Shown one piece after another: positions 1-14,850 of a stretch of 64,000 nt of DNA. The notes beneath the pieces are model-generated. The model made no database searches. It worked only from the letters and a program-made list of their open reading frames with translations, and was not told where the DNA came from. Every line of letters starts with the position of its first letter. Position 1 is the first letter of the stretch. The position numbers and the translations under genes are program-made. Source of the stretch: Cranoglanis bouderius (taxonomy: Eukaryota; Chordata; Actinopteri; Siluriformes; Cranoglanididae); NCBI GenBank assembly GCA_023630585.1, contig CM042567.1, positions 1,708,501-1,772,500 of the forward strand. The letters are read 5' to 3'.

Positions 1-412
1 CCAATACACCTTTAACTGAATAACAAATGACTACAGTGTTCTAACACTGGATGTGTGCTTGCCATTTTTCTTTTCCACATCTTAGATTTCTAAACAGTCT
101 ACATGTATATGAAAGGGTTAATTTATGCCACACCTACAAATACAACCTGATCCACAGTGATACTAATGTAGACAGTTTCAGATATTCGAATATTCATGAG
201 CACAGGAAGTGACCTAATCTCTCTTGATCTCGAGCTACACATGCTACTCCTGAGATGCCAGTGATCCTGACCCCCCCTTCTGCTCTCCGGCCCTGCCTGA
301 TCCATCCTGAAGCCCTACTTCTGGTCGGAGTTTGAGCACAGAGACGAAATAAGAACACACAGAGAGCCATCTTCATCCAAATGCTCTTTTATTTTGTGTA
401 AAGTCTTTACAT

Positions 413-4116
<3,704 letters not shown>

Positions 4117-4139
4117 GATGGCGTTCGCGAGAGAGCCGA

Positions 4140-4215
4140 GAAAGAGAGCGAGCAGAACGAGGCTGACAGGAAGTAGAGTGCGCCCAAGCGGAAGTGACGT
4201 TTATATACTTAGACG
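4140..4215 (-). promoter_or_regulatory. rps13 core promoter region with ETS-type sites
   Basis: On the minus strand this stretch has CACTTCCG and then CTACTTCCTGTC, two ETS/GABP-like cores, with a TGACGT-type half site just upstream. A pyrimidine-rich run follows before the ATG at 4116. This matches the usual layout of vertebrate ribosomal protein promoters. The exact start site is inferred. Confidence 0.5.
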
Positions 4216-4216
4216 G

Positions 4217-5270
4217 AAGAAGAAAAGTCTTCTTTTTTTTTTTTTTGGTAAAGGTTTTATAACATGAACTATGTACACATTACAAGAGTTCGTAACGCCT
4301 AATATGACAATATATTAAACCTGTAATGTGATAAAATATGTAATTAAATATAATTAATTTAATTAAAAGAAAGAAATAATATAAAATAAATAAAATGTCC
4401 ACTGTATACTACATGAATACACAAATGTAACCATTTTAATGGATTCAAAAACACAGAAAAAAAACAGAGAACAAATAGTTTTTATTAGTGAGTTTGCAAC
4501 TTACAGCTGTGAATATGCGAATAAAAATAAAAACAAAAATGAATAAAATGTGCTAACGTTATTAAAATTATACTCGTATAATTATTAACTCTAATAAAGC
4601 AAGGTAAATAAATCTTGTTCATGCACTGTGTGGTAATCGTCCTCTAGCGTTTAGCAAAGTTATTACAGACTACTGTATTGACTATAAATTGTCAACTTGA
4701 ACCTAATATGATGTCATTAGAAAGTTCAGTCATGCAAAAAGCTCCATGACTTCAGTCAAAAGTGGCATGGCATAGCATTACTGCACACATCTGAACAATG
4801 AGCCTAATATTTGAATAGTTGGGAAATGCCAGTATTTATACAACATAGTTGTGCTGAGTGGGGTTGGTGGAATTTACTTTATAGTTAACGCTTGTTATGT
4901 GTTACAGCGTAAGGCTTACGGGAAAGAATGAGAAGCTATAACAAACTGCAAGCGTTAAAAACATCATATTTAAGGAGGTGATTACACGTAACACTAAATG
5001 TCATGAGATGCACTGTATACGAGTTGTTCTTGTTTGAACCCTGACCGGTAGGCGGCGGTATTGCAGCAGAATGTGTCTTTACCAATCGCCGTTATATCAA
5101 AGAAGAAGAAAAAGAAGCGGAAGAAGAGCGGCTTTTCAACGCAACCATACTTTATGTTATCTTTTATGTACGATTTATATTTCATGATGATTAAGTGCTA
5201 AAATATTTTACATTTCTATAACTTTTGTGCATGATTCGTGATGAGAGATTTAAAGAGCCTGTATTGTCGT
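4217..5270. other. AT-rich spacer between rps13 and tmppe
   Basis: This holds a T-run at 4231-4246 and generally AT-rich, non-coding sequence. I see no gene, recognisable transposon or RNA gene in it. It separates the divergent rps13 and tmppe promoters. Confidence 0.6.
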
Positions 5271-5281
5271 TTCCGGAAGTG
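5271..5281 (+). promoter_or_regulatory. ETS-type motif upstream of tmppe
   Basis: TTCCGGAAGTG contains CCGGAAGTG, a consensus ETS/GABP site, about 200 bp upstream of the tmppe start codon. The function is inferred from the motif and its position. Confidence 0.4.
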
Positions 5282-5402
5282 CAGCGAACATCTAAAACTC
5301 TTCTTGAGTGTATATTATGAAGATGTTTAATTGTACGGGGGGAGGGGGAATGTGTAATTATTCATATCTCTAAGTGGTTGATGTATAAAGTCTTTACCCC
5401 GT

Positions 5403-5438
<36 letters not shown>
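5403..5438 (+). repeat. (CA)n microsatellite in the tmppe 5' region
   Basis: Perfect CA dinucleotide tract ending 45 bp before the tmppe ATG, so it is likely in the 5' UTR or core promoter. Confidence 0.9.
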
Positions 5439-5441
<3 letters not shown>

Positions 5442-5483
5442 TAAATCGCGCCAGGGGTCAGTAACCTGTCAGCCCCTCCGAAG

Positions 5484-7074
5484 ATGTTCGGATTCTCTCG
5501 GCTCTCAGCCGAAGGGAAAGTGGGCGTGGCTACGGGGGTCGTGTTCTTCTCCATGCTCATATCCCGAACTGTGCTGTCGGAGCGCGTGGACATACTTACG
5601 CGCGCGCGCTTGTTTCGGGCGCAGTTTCTTCTGTTCATCAACTCCCTGCTGCTTCTCGGCTCGCTCTACATCTGGAAGCGCGTGGTGACGCGGCTGTGCG
5701 GCGCGAGACTCCCCTGCTCCGCCGCGTCAGCGCGCACCTGGTCGCACAGATGTTGGCGCGCGGCTGTGCTGCTGTTCCTCGCGCTCGCTCACTGCAGCTA
5801 CCTGAGCATGTTTTACCTGGTGGGCACGGAACCGCACTGGCTGTCCCTGCTGAGCTTCAGCTGCCTGGGTGTTTATGTCATCCTGCTGTTCTTCCTCATG
5901 GCGTTCGGCTGCGCCAGCCGCGTCCTCCGGATGTTCTCCAAGGGTTCTGTGGTGGCGGTGAGCGGCTCAGACAGGCAGACGGTTCTTGCTTTGATGATGA
6001 CCGTGCTGTTGGCCGTGTACGGGCTGTTAAACGCCGCGCAGCCGCCGCGGGTGGTGGAGGTGGAGGTTCCTTTGGAGAAACTGCCACCTTCGATGGACGG
6101 CCTCAAGCTGGTGCTGCTCTCAGATATCCACTTAGGACCAACAGTCGGGCGCTCACAACTACAGCGCATTGTCACCATGGTCAATCAGCTAGAACCAGGT
6201 AACACAACATTTAGGATTAAGGAGGTGTTGGAGCTTCTACTTCTTTCACGATGCCACCAACACCATGTTTTGTTAATTTCATTAAAGGAAAACTCCACCC
6301 TCTTTCTTGTTTGGCCACCAACACCATGTTTCTTTTTTTTAATACTGAAATATTTGTAATGTGTTTTGTGATTATGGTGCGTGAGAAATTAGCCGATGTG
6401 TGTCGTGATGATGTGGAAGTGTGAAAAATGTGTGTGTGTGTGTGTGTGTGTGTTGCTGTCAGATGTGGTGGTGATCGTAGGTGATTTGGCCGACTCTCAG
6501 GTGACCCGTCTGAGGACCGCAGCAGAACCACTGGCTCTCCTCAGACCTCGACTCGGCTCGTACTTTGCCACAGGTCAGAACCGAACCGAGTGCAGAATGA
6601 GGAACCCGGTTTGCAGAAAGATTCAGAAATAAACACTGTGCTGTGTGTGTGTGTGTGTGTGTGTGTGTTAGGGAACCATGAGTACTACACCGCTGACGTG
6701 GACGGCTGGTTCGAGTTCCTGCGCTCGAAGGGGATAGAACCTCTTCACAACAGCCATGCTCGAGTGTTCAGACCCGGACAGACGGAGGACTGGATCTGTC
6801 TCGCCGGCATCGACGACCTGGAAGCCAGCATGCTGCGGTGAGGTTTAGTCCTGATTTATTTATTTCTCTGATTTATTTTTATCTTTATTCTAAATGATCA
6901 AAGTGTTCTGTGATATATTGAAAAATGTTTTGTGTTTTTGTTTGTTTTTTAAAGAAACAACCATTTTGGATATTCTAGATGTCTTATCTGGTGTCTTATG
7001 GGGAAATGAAGAGAAGAGGGGGGACATATTTCAGGATATTCACTTACTCATGACAGGAGAAAGAGAGAGGGATG

Positions 7075-7126
<52 letters not shown>

Positions 7127-7315
7127 TGGTCAGAGAGAGAGAGGGATGGTCAGAGAGAGAGAGAGGGATGGTCAGAGAGAGAGAGAGAGAGAGAGGGATG
7201 GTCAGAGAGAGAGAGAGAGAGAGAGGGATGGTCAGAGAGAGAGAGAGAGGGATGGTCAGAGAGAGAGAGAGAGAGGGATGGTCAGAGAGAGAGAGAGAGA
7301 GAGAGAGAGGGATGG

Positions 7316-7347
<32 letters not shown>

Positions 7348-7392
7348 ATGGTCAGAGAGAGAGAGGGATGGTCAGAGAGAGAGCGAGGGATG

Positions 7393-7430
<38 letters not shown>

Positions 7431-7780
7431 TGGTCAGAGAGAGAGAGAGAGATGGTCAGAGAGAGAGAGAGAGAGAGGGATGGTCAGAGAGAGAGAGAGA
7501 GAGAGGGATGGTCAGAGAGAGAGAGAGAGAGAGGGATGGTCAGAGAGAGAGAGAGAGAGGGATGGTCAGAGAGAGAGAGAGGGAGGGATGGTCAGAGAGA
7601 GAGAGAGAGAGAGGGATGGTCAGAGAGAGAGAGAGAGGGGGATGGTCAGAGAGAGAGAGAGAGAGGGATGGTCAGAGAGAGAGAGAGAGAGAGGGATGGT
7701 CAGAGAGAGAGAGAGAGAGAGAGAGGGATGGTCAGAGAGAGAGAGAGAGAGGGATGGTCAGAGAGAGAGAGAGAGGGATG

Positions 7781-7818
<38 letters not shown>

Positions 7819-7887
7819 TGGTCAGAGAGAGAGAGAGAGAGAGAGAGGGATGGTCAGAGAGAGAGAGAGACAGACAGACAGATGGAT

Positions 7888-7923
<36 letters not shown>

Positions 7924-9893
7924 CAACTTAAACTAACTTTGATTTCCACATTTTTAGTCTTTCTGTCTCTTTCCAAGTTCTTCTTTTCTGTAGTTTTTTA
8001 GCCCGACAGCATTTTTTGGTGTTAACTTGTTATCCGTGAGTGCGTTCACATCCACGAGTATTGTTTGTCAAGTCTGAATCCGAGTGAAATCGATTCCTTT
8101 GCTTCGTTTGCGGTTCGATTTGGTTTTCACGCCACACGTAATTAAACACGAAAAGCAAACCTGTACAAATTAGGTGCGTGTAGAAATCACACAAAAAGAC
8201 CCGGGCAATGAACGAGCTGTTTTCTTCAAATCTCCAGAACACGTGGCATTTCAGGGGGAAAAAAAAACAAAAAAACACACCGCATTTTGATTCACTTCCT
8301 GCGGCGAGTCGATTCCGAGTCGAATCACTTTTCTCGCTTGGGAGCGAGACGGAGACCACCTCGTTCAGACTCTCTCGGACCAGAGCGTGATCCCGGTGTT
8401 CTAAATAAACGCACAGAGGAGGCGAACACACCAGGGTTGTGTTCAAACTCACTAAACAGTGTGCATGTGAACGCACCCTAAGAGTCCTGAAACCAATTCC
8501 AACTTCAGAAGCTCATTTGAATGTGTAAAAGTTAAGGCAGTGATTCAATACTTGATCACGGAATCCGCTACGATACGACGCGATCCTATTCGATGGAGTA
8601 TCCTCTGATCGATACGTGACCTGACTGAGATAGACCTAGCGTTAATTCACGATTAATGACGATGACGTAGAGAAGGACTATTTTAAAAGGATCAGGGTTA
8701 CAGACAAATCACCTTTTTTTTATACAGCTGTCTGTCCTTTTTTTTTTTTCAATAATAATCCTATTAAGTCGATGCATCGGTCCAAATCATCGGATCGTCA
8801 CACCACTAGTGTGTATAATAATCATGTCGGTGCTCTTCTTCGGTTTCAGGTATCCTGGTCATGGGATGGATGTTGAGAAAGCTCTGAGCGGTTGCAGTGA
8901 AGAACGTCCGATTGTTCTCCTGGCTCATCAACCTCACGCTGCTAAACAAGCGCTCCAGCAAAGACCAGACATCAACTTAGTGCTGTCAGGTACATGTTCT
9001 GATCTCACCTCATTTCACACACATTCTGCCTGAATCATCTGTCTGAGTTGATTATTATTATTATTAGTAGTAGTAGTAGTAGTAGTATGTAATTTAGATG
9101 GATGATTAATGTGTGAAGTCAGATGTGTGTGATCAGAATTAAGTAATAAAATAATAAATAATAATAAGATATTTATTTATTAATTACCAAATACTGAGTA
9201 TTAATTCATTATTAGTAATGATTAATATTTAATTCATTAATATTAAATTGTATTGTTTCATTTTTATTATTCAGATATGATCACGCCTCATTTCTCACAT
9301 TCTTCCTGAATCATCTAAATTGCATTATTATTATTATTATTATTATTCATTAACATAGATTGATTCATTTATGTTTATTTAATTACACTACGCTAGATTT
9401 TGTCGATTATTAGCATTAACGTTATTTAAATAATCGATATTCATGGATATTTATTATATTATATTATATATTATTTAATTATTCTTAAGTGATCTGAATG
9501 TAATATTGAAAATATCAGGGAGGTTTATGAACCAGGGAATCTAACCATGAGCCCTGATAATTGCATAACTAAAATTTGATTTCACCCAAATTTCCTTCTT
9601 GAAAATAAAAAAATAAAAAAAGACACTGTCTGTATATCTGTGCAAAATATTCTGCATTTATATGTCTGATGCTGTGTTTAGGTCACACTCATGCTGGTCA
9701 GCTCTTCCCTCTCACGCTCCTGGTGTTCCTGGTGAATCCGTACTTCTGTGGACTTTACCGCATCTCGGAGCACACCACGATCTACGTCACTCCCGGAACG
9801 GTTCACTACGGCATTCCGATGAGAATCGGCAGCCGTGCAGAGATCACACAGATCACACTGAAATCGAGTGCACACACACAGATACACGTTTGA
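5484..9893 (+). CDS. tmppe: transmembrane protein with metallophosphoesterase domain
   Basis: Five coding exons: 5484-6198, 6463-6573, 6672-6837, 8850-8989 and 9682-9893. They total 1344 nt, 447 codons plus stop, close to the human length of about 450. The N-terminal half has several hydrophobic segments (about residues 13-30, 45-65, 95-115, 122-145 and 165-185). The C-terminal half is a calcineurin-like phosphoesterase with the full metal-binding set: SDIHLG (D214, H216), GDLAD (D246), GNHE (N277, H278), AHQPH (H357) and GHTHAGQ (H379, H381). It is predicted to be a membrane-anchored metal-dependent phosphoesterase; the substrate is unknown. Exon 1 holds all membrane segments and the first motif. 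The 3' splice sites of exons 2 and 3 follow (TG)n tracts. Intron 3 carries a large minisatellite and a MITE-like element. The ATG chosen opens the family-like N-terminus MFGFSRLSAEGK. Confidence 0.93.
7060..7918 (+). repeat. GA-rich minisatellite in tmppe intron 3
   Basis: About 30 tandem units made of GGGATGGTCA followed by a variable (GA)n run, ending in a short (CAGA)n/GA tail. The long open frames across it (REREREG or MVRERE repeats) are products of the repeat and not genes. Confidence 0.95.
8039..8479. mobile_element. MITE-like element with GTGCGTTCACA ends
   Basis: The left end reads AGTGCGTTCACATCC and the right end CATGTGAACGCACCCT, an imperfect terminal inverted repeat about 14 bp long. 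There is no coding capacity. A related copy without clear ends lies at about 56740-57090; both share the block around GATTCACTTCCTGC and GAGTCGAATCACTTT. It is probably a nonautonomous DNA transposon. Confidence 0.6.
8990..9681. other. AT-rich tmppe intron 4
   Basis: Intron with short (ATT)n, (TAG)n and TATT-rich stretches and no recognisable gene or transposon. Confidence 0.7.
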
Positions 9894-10364
9894 TTGTATG
9901 CTAGGAAATGCCACTAAAAAGCTAACTGGTTTAAAGTTTGTATGAATCATAACCCGTAATATGATGACAGTCATAACAATTTGTTGTCTACTTTTATCAC
10001 CACACTATATTCATTCATCTTCAGTAATCTGTAACGCCCAACCCTACGTTCATGCTAACAAGCGACAAAGCTACAGCCGACCGTCCCTTTCCCACATACG
10101 TACATGACGCAGTGTGTGATTTCCTCAGCGACGACGCAAATCGAGATCTTCTCGATTATATTCAAATCAGGTCAGTCACGCTAAACAAGCGACGAATTCA
10201 AACGGCTCAGACGATTCCTCGAACCGAATCCTATGGCGCGTGTGGTCCGGCGTTTCTTCAGTTCCACATGCACAACTTTACTTCCTACCTGCAATTAGTT
10301 CCCATAAATGAAGGACACCTTAACTTATCAGTCTGTACACGATTTTAAAAAAATTGGTGATGCA

Positions 10365-10555
10365 ATTTGCAGAGTTTTTTTGTGCTTTCTTTGCGGAAAA
10401 CTACTTGGAATTGGCGAAATCGCAATCGCACGAAACAGCGTGGGAAATCTGCGGTGATTTTTTTTTAAAATTGCAAGCTCCTCCGGATATTGCGGAGTTT
10501 CCTTGATTTTGCGCTAATTTCTGCGACCGCAAAATCACTAAATCCTGCAGGGACT
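10365..10555. repeat. teleost dispersed repeat (rich in GCGGAGTTT / GCAAAATC)
   Basis: Contains GATATTGCGGAGTTTCC, TTTCTGCGACCGCAAAATC and CTGCAGGGACTG. A degraded relative lies at 54951-55040 (ATATTACGGAGTTTGC, then CTGGAGGGACTG). No coding capacity. It lies in the probable tmppe 3' UTR. Confidence 0.6.
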
Positions 10556-10632
10556 GACTTATAAGTGTGGTTTCATTGCATCCTGTTGTATACAACCTCT
10601 CGTTAAATGTGTATAGAGACATTACAAAGAAA

Positions 10633-10638
10633 AATAAA
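10633..10638 (+). terminator. candidate tmppe polyadenylation signal
   Basis: AATAAA about 740 bp after the stop codon, with no earlier strong canonical signal seen after 9893. Assignment is by position only. Confidence 0.4.
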
Positions 10639-10934
10639 GCTTGGAAGGAAGTAGCAGTGATCGTTGGTGCGTCTGTTGAGTGTGTGTAGCTAGTACAGTT
10701 AGCTCGCTTTGCTAATCTAATCTGAGAAAGAAGCTAATACGAAGACAAGCGTGTAACATGTTAATCAAACTTAAGTACTTTTTTTTTTTTTTTAAACTGG
10801 TCATCGGAAGTAAAAAATTACATAATGCTGGACAGGCCACGCCCACAATCCACAGCATGAGCAGTCAATAGACAACCAAAAGAGAGAAATTACAAGTGAC
10901 ACAAGTGATTTGTCACTTGATAGTGTGAATGTAG

Positions 10935-11260
10935 GGGAACAGGACGGCGCAGTGGTGGAGTGGGTAGTGTCGCTTCCTTCACTCCTGAGCTCAGGTTACT
11001 GTCTATGTTCTCCTTGTGGGTTTCCTGCAGGTTCTGCACTTTCCTCCCAACCCCCAGAAACATGCTTGTAGGTGGATTGGTTATGCTAAATTGCCCATAG
11101 CTGTAAATGTGTGCGCGCGCATGGTGTCCTGTAATGAACTGGCGTCCCATCCGGGGTGAATTCCCACCACACGCCTAGTGTTCCCGGGATAGACGCTGGC
11201 TCCACTGCGACACTGACCAGGATGAAGTGTTTACTGAAGATAAATGAATGAATGACCATT
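10935..11260 (-). repeat. SINE-like teleost repeat
   Basis: Shows the recurring core GTGGAGTGGGTAGTGTCGC, GTGGGTTTCCTGCAGG, AATTGCCCATAG and CTGGCGTCCCATCC...TTCCCGGGATAG. Relatives lie at 18365-18655 and 50590-50795. No coding capacity. Confidence 0.6.
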
Positions 11261-13026
11261 TGTTGTCTCTCACATCATACAGTTTCATCAAATTTCCATT
11301 ACTTTATGAATGAGTCCGGATCATTTTTTTTTAGGATTACAGAACGTTATCCGGACCATCTCCTATCAGTCATCGAAGCTATAGTGAACCACAAAACGTA
11401 CTCTTTATGTTGTCACACACGGGCTTAATTCAACTTGAATCAGGGTTTCTAGTGTGTAGTTAGGATTATTTAATTCCCATCGGTTTGATTTGTAGGATAT
11501 GGTTATTGTTTGTTATTGCTGACTAATTAAATAATATTCACGTGACTCTCAGTTTTCTAAAAACAGAAGGCAGACTGCAAACACCAGACCAGTATAGACA
11601 CACCCTGGTCGACGTTAACATTAGCAATGAAGATTTACGAAAAATGCCGGTTTTAGACTGTAATTTCAGCTGCCTTTTAAGATTATTACTCGTCACGCTG
11701 TACAAGATCTTAATAAACTCTGTTCTGAATTATATAACAGACTGTGTGATGGCGTGAGTTCTCCAGGTGATATGATGAAGATCCTCTAACGATAGACCTG
11801 CGATTAAACGAAACGACTACGTTCAACATCATCAATCAGCGTGATACGGAAATCAGCTCATGCAGGAAACAGATTTACATAAACACACGTTCTGCACAGT
11901 GGGATTCAGGTCATAAGGAGATGTCTAAGGTTTTTCTGTCTATTAGCAAGTTTCGTTCACGTTTCTCCACCACCACTACCGTATCTGTAGCTGTCCCGTG
12001 AGTCGGGGGTCCTGCTGTTGGTGGATTTTAGACGAGCGTCATAGCAGCACCCACATTGTTAGAACTCAGTAGCACGAGATCATGTCACATTATGTTTTCT
12101 AAGACCGCTAATCTCAACCCATGACCAAAGAATTATTTTACAATGCAAGATTTTTGGCTGAGAGCAAAATCAGGACATTGTATTTAAAAAAAAATAAATT
12201 TTAAGGCTTATGATTTTATAAATACTTTCAGATGATTAGCTCATGTTAGCTATCTAGATGTTGTAAAGATTTATAAGGTTCTATCTAACATTTATTCACA
12301 TAATTAGCTACGAATATTGATTACATACCACAAGTAAAAAGGTAATAAAGTTAATAGGGCCCTGGGAAAATGAGTCCTCACTACATAAAAAGAAAAACTT
12401 AGAAAAGTTTACTTAATGTGTGTTAAAAGAATATTGACCTGGGGAACATAGGAAAGTCCCGGCTTACATCTAGTTGACTTACAAACATGTATGTAAATAT
12501 GTATAACTTTACCTCATGTTAGCTAGATGGCTAAAGTTTGTTTGAATGATTATGGACATCGAGACTTTTGTCAAATTTATAAGGTTCTGTTTGACTAAAC
12601 TTATTCTGCAGGAATTAGTTTTAAATGTTATTTACATGGCGTTAAATACGTGAGAGGCTTTAGAGCAAAATATTGCTTAAAAACATAAAACCGTCGACAA
12701 GTTATTGAAGTTGTATTTGGTTCAACTTTACAGAACTTTATACTTCCATGGACTTGATTTAGAAACGTGACTTCTTTCAAAATTCCTGTCAGGTTAGCAT
12801 TAAGCTAACCAGCTCGCTTCAAAATGCAAGCAACTTCCATGTTCGTGTACTTCCATATATGGACTTAGCCACTCCTACGCTCCACATCTGTGTCGTTAAA
12901 GACACGCCCCCTCAGAGCTGCTGTTATTTAATAGATGTAACTCATGGCACACCATGTGTTGTTAGCTGTAAATATGACGTTATATTACAGAATAACTTTC
13001 TGCAACCGGCGATGTGATGAATGTCA
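11261..13026. other. spacer between convergent tmppe and exosc6
   Basis: AT-rich sequence without recognisable genes. A 71-codon open frame at 11542-11757 has no visible domain and was not accepted. Confidence 0.6.
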
Positions 13027-13032
13027 TTTATT
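13027..13032 (-). terminator. candidate exosc6 polyadenylation signal
   Basis: AATAAA on the minus strand, 85 bp past the exosc6 stop codon. Confidence 0.6.
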
Positions 13033-13116
13033 ATTTCATGAAATGAAATATCTATCAGGGTAGAAAAGCTAGAAAAGTGAGGCATGTAGTTTGAGAAAGA
13101 GAATACAAAATCAGTC

Positions 13117-13929
13117 TTATTTCTCAGGTGGAGGTGGTGCTTTCTTTTTAACTGCCCGCAGTATGGCTTGTTGCACCACCGGGTACAGCTTGTGGCAGCC
13201 CTCCACGCACGTTCTGACGGCCGCCGTTAACGTGTCCTCGCGCATCTCGCCGTCCGCCTGCAGCCCGGAAATCTGGTTCAGGTTGGGGAGAAGCGCCACC
13301 GCGACGCGGCCCTGCTCCTCGCCAGCGCGGCCCTGCTCCTCCGCCAGGTCGGGGTCCACGAGGCACCGCTCTCCGTCCTGCCTCAGCGCGCAGCCCAGCA
13401 CCGTGTCGTACATCTCGATGCCGGCATCCGCGAGCGCCATGGACGCGCACGTCACCGCGTGCGCCAGGACGGAGCCGTCATTCTCCAGCACCACGACGTT
13501 CACGTCGATCTGGGCGCGCGGGTAGCGGTGCAGGCACGCGCCGGGCTGCAGGCTCTCGGCCAGCGCGGTGGACAGGTCGCGCTCCTCGGCGCTCTGGATC
13601 CACGCGCCGCGCTTCAGGCAGGAGAACGGCGCCAGGCGGAAGTCGCACACGAGGCGCCCGCTTTTCATGTCGGTCTCGTCCTTGCGCTCCGTTTCGCGCG
13701 GACCGTACACCGAGCAGATGATCTTCGTGTTGCCGGCCTCGAGGTACGCAGAACCCTTGGCCTGGCTCACGAGACCGCAGCGCGCGAACACCGGGCGAAC
13801 ATCGCTGTTTCCTCGCGCGCCCTGCCTGCTGCTGCTGCTGACTTCAGAAACCTGTGCAACCAGAGGAACAAATAATAAGGGAGATTGTGACACCTCCGGT
13901 CCACGGATGCGTTTAGTATCTACCGGCAT
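13117..13929 (-). CDS. exosc6: exosome complex component MTR3 (exosome component 6)
   Basis: Intronless 270-codon frame; the human protein is 272 residues and its gene is also a single exon. It is an RNase PH-like subunit of the six-subunit ring of the RNA exosome, acting in nuclear and cytoplasmic RNA processing and decay. In metazoans this ring is a catalytically inactive scaffold. Visible family features: VRPVFARCGLVSQAKGSAYL, IICSVYGPRE, LVCDFRLAPFS, the LQPGACLHRYPRAQIDV block, TCASMALADAGIEMYD and the C-terminal ILRAVKKK followed by a proline run. The region is GC-rich, unlike its AT-rich surroundings, which fits a CpG-rich single-exon gene. The start codon is the first ATG of the frame, 28 bp downstream of an ETS-type site. 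The gene is convergent with tmppe and divergent from slc38a8. Confidence 0.95.
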   Translation of the reverse strand: MPVDTKRIRGPEVSQSPLLFVPLVAQVSEVSSSSRQGARGNSDVRPVFARCGLVSQAKGSAYLEAGNTKIICSVYGPRETERKDETDMKSGRLVCDFRLAPFSCLKRGAWIQSAEERDLSTALAESLQPGACLHRYPRAQIDVNVVVLENDGSVLAHAVTCASMALADAGIEMYDTVLGCALRQDGERCLVDPDLAEEQGRAGEEQGRVAVALLPNLNQISGLQADGEMREDTLTAAVRTCVEGCHKLYPVVQQAILRAVKKKAPPPPEK

Positions 13930-13956
13930 GTTTCAGTTTGTGCACATGAAAACCAA

Positions 13957-13966
13957 ACCGGAAGTG
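13957..13966 (+). promoter_or_regulatory. ETS-type motif at the exosc6 promoter
   Basis: ACCGGAAGTG, a perfect ETS/GABP consensus, 28 bp upstream of the exosc6 ATG. The site is orientation-independent. Regulatory role inferred. Confidence 0.5.
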
Positions 13967-13969
13967 CGC

Positions 13970-14850
13970 AATGTTGTTTTTCTTTATCGCCATCTACCGG
14001 ACCGGAGTGTAATATGTAGAACCGTCGGCAATTTTTGGACAATTGTGCTTATTTCCAGTATAATAAAATCTACTTAAAGGTGCAATAGTCACTAATCGTC
14101 ATTTATTACTAGTAAAAAATAATGTGGACAATTATTTACAAATGACAAAAACTAAGTGTCAGTGTCTCAGAGCAAGTGTGTTAACTTGTTGAAATTAAAA
14201 AATAAAAAAAATGAAAAAACAGTTTAGAACCCCCCCCTTTTGGTCCGGATTGTTTGTTTGTATTTGGGTTGGCTTCCAGTCAATCATTTTATAGCCACGC
14301 CCCCTACACCTCTTAACATCCTTACAAATCATTATGAGGAGAAGTCGCATGATTATAGAGCTGTAACTCTGCTTTCAGGCAGGTGAACATCTGAGTGCTC
14401 TTGAAAGTGATGTCATGACAGTCCTTGCTAATGCTAACTCTAGTTGAACCACTATAAGTTTTGTGGGTGGAGCTTTGTGTACATGGGCGGAAATTAGTCA
14501 AATCCACCAGCAACATATTAATTAGCAAAATGTAAAAAAATATATATATTTTGCAACTGAAAATAATGCGAATCAAATCAAAATACATTTTTGAAAAATT
14601 ACTGATTCACGCTCTCGTTTTGCTTTAATTGTTTTCTATTTGCAGATTTTGCTTCTGGAATCTTTCTTCTGCTTCTGACTTTTACCATAAAAAAAACCAC
14701 ATTTTTGAGAAATTGTTTAATACAAAAATGTGTCCCAGGACCTGTAAGGAGAACTTTTGAGAGGAAAGCAGTGAAATTAGGAGTAAATTTTTGTCATTTC
14801 CTGTTGTCCCTAAGTGTAAAGACGTGCACTTTAAAATTATGAATCATATA
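13970..14850. other. AT-rich spacer upstream of exosc6
   Basis: No recognisable gene. An 88-codon minus-strand frame (14322-14588) has no visible domain and atypical composition, so it was not accepted. Confidence 0.6.

Noticed and set aside
6894..8001. Three overlapping 168-331-codon frames rich in Arg-Glu
   Set aside because: They lie wholly on the GGGATGGTCA-(GA)n minisatellite inside tmppe intron 3 and have no independent coding signal.
10052..10348. 98-codon plus-strand frame after tmppe
   Set aside because: Falls in the probable 3' UTR next to a dispersed repeat; no domain recognised.
13091..14077. Plus-strand frames of 138-169 codons over exosc6
   Set aside because: Antisense shadows of the GC-rich intronless exosc6 gene.
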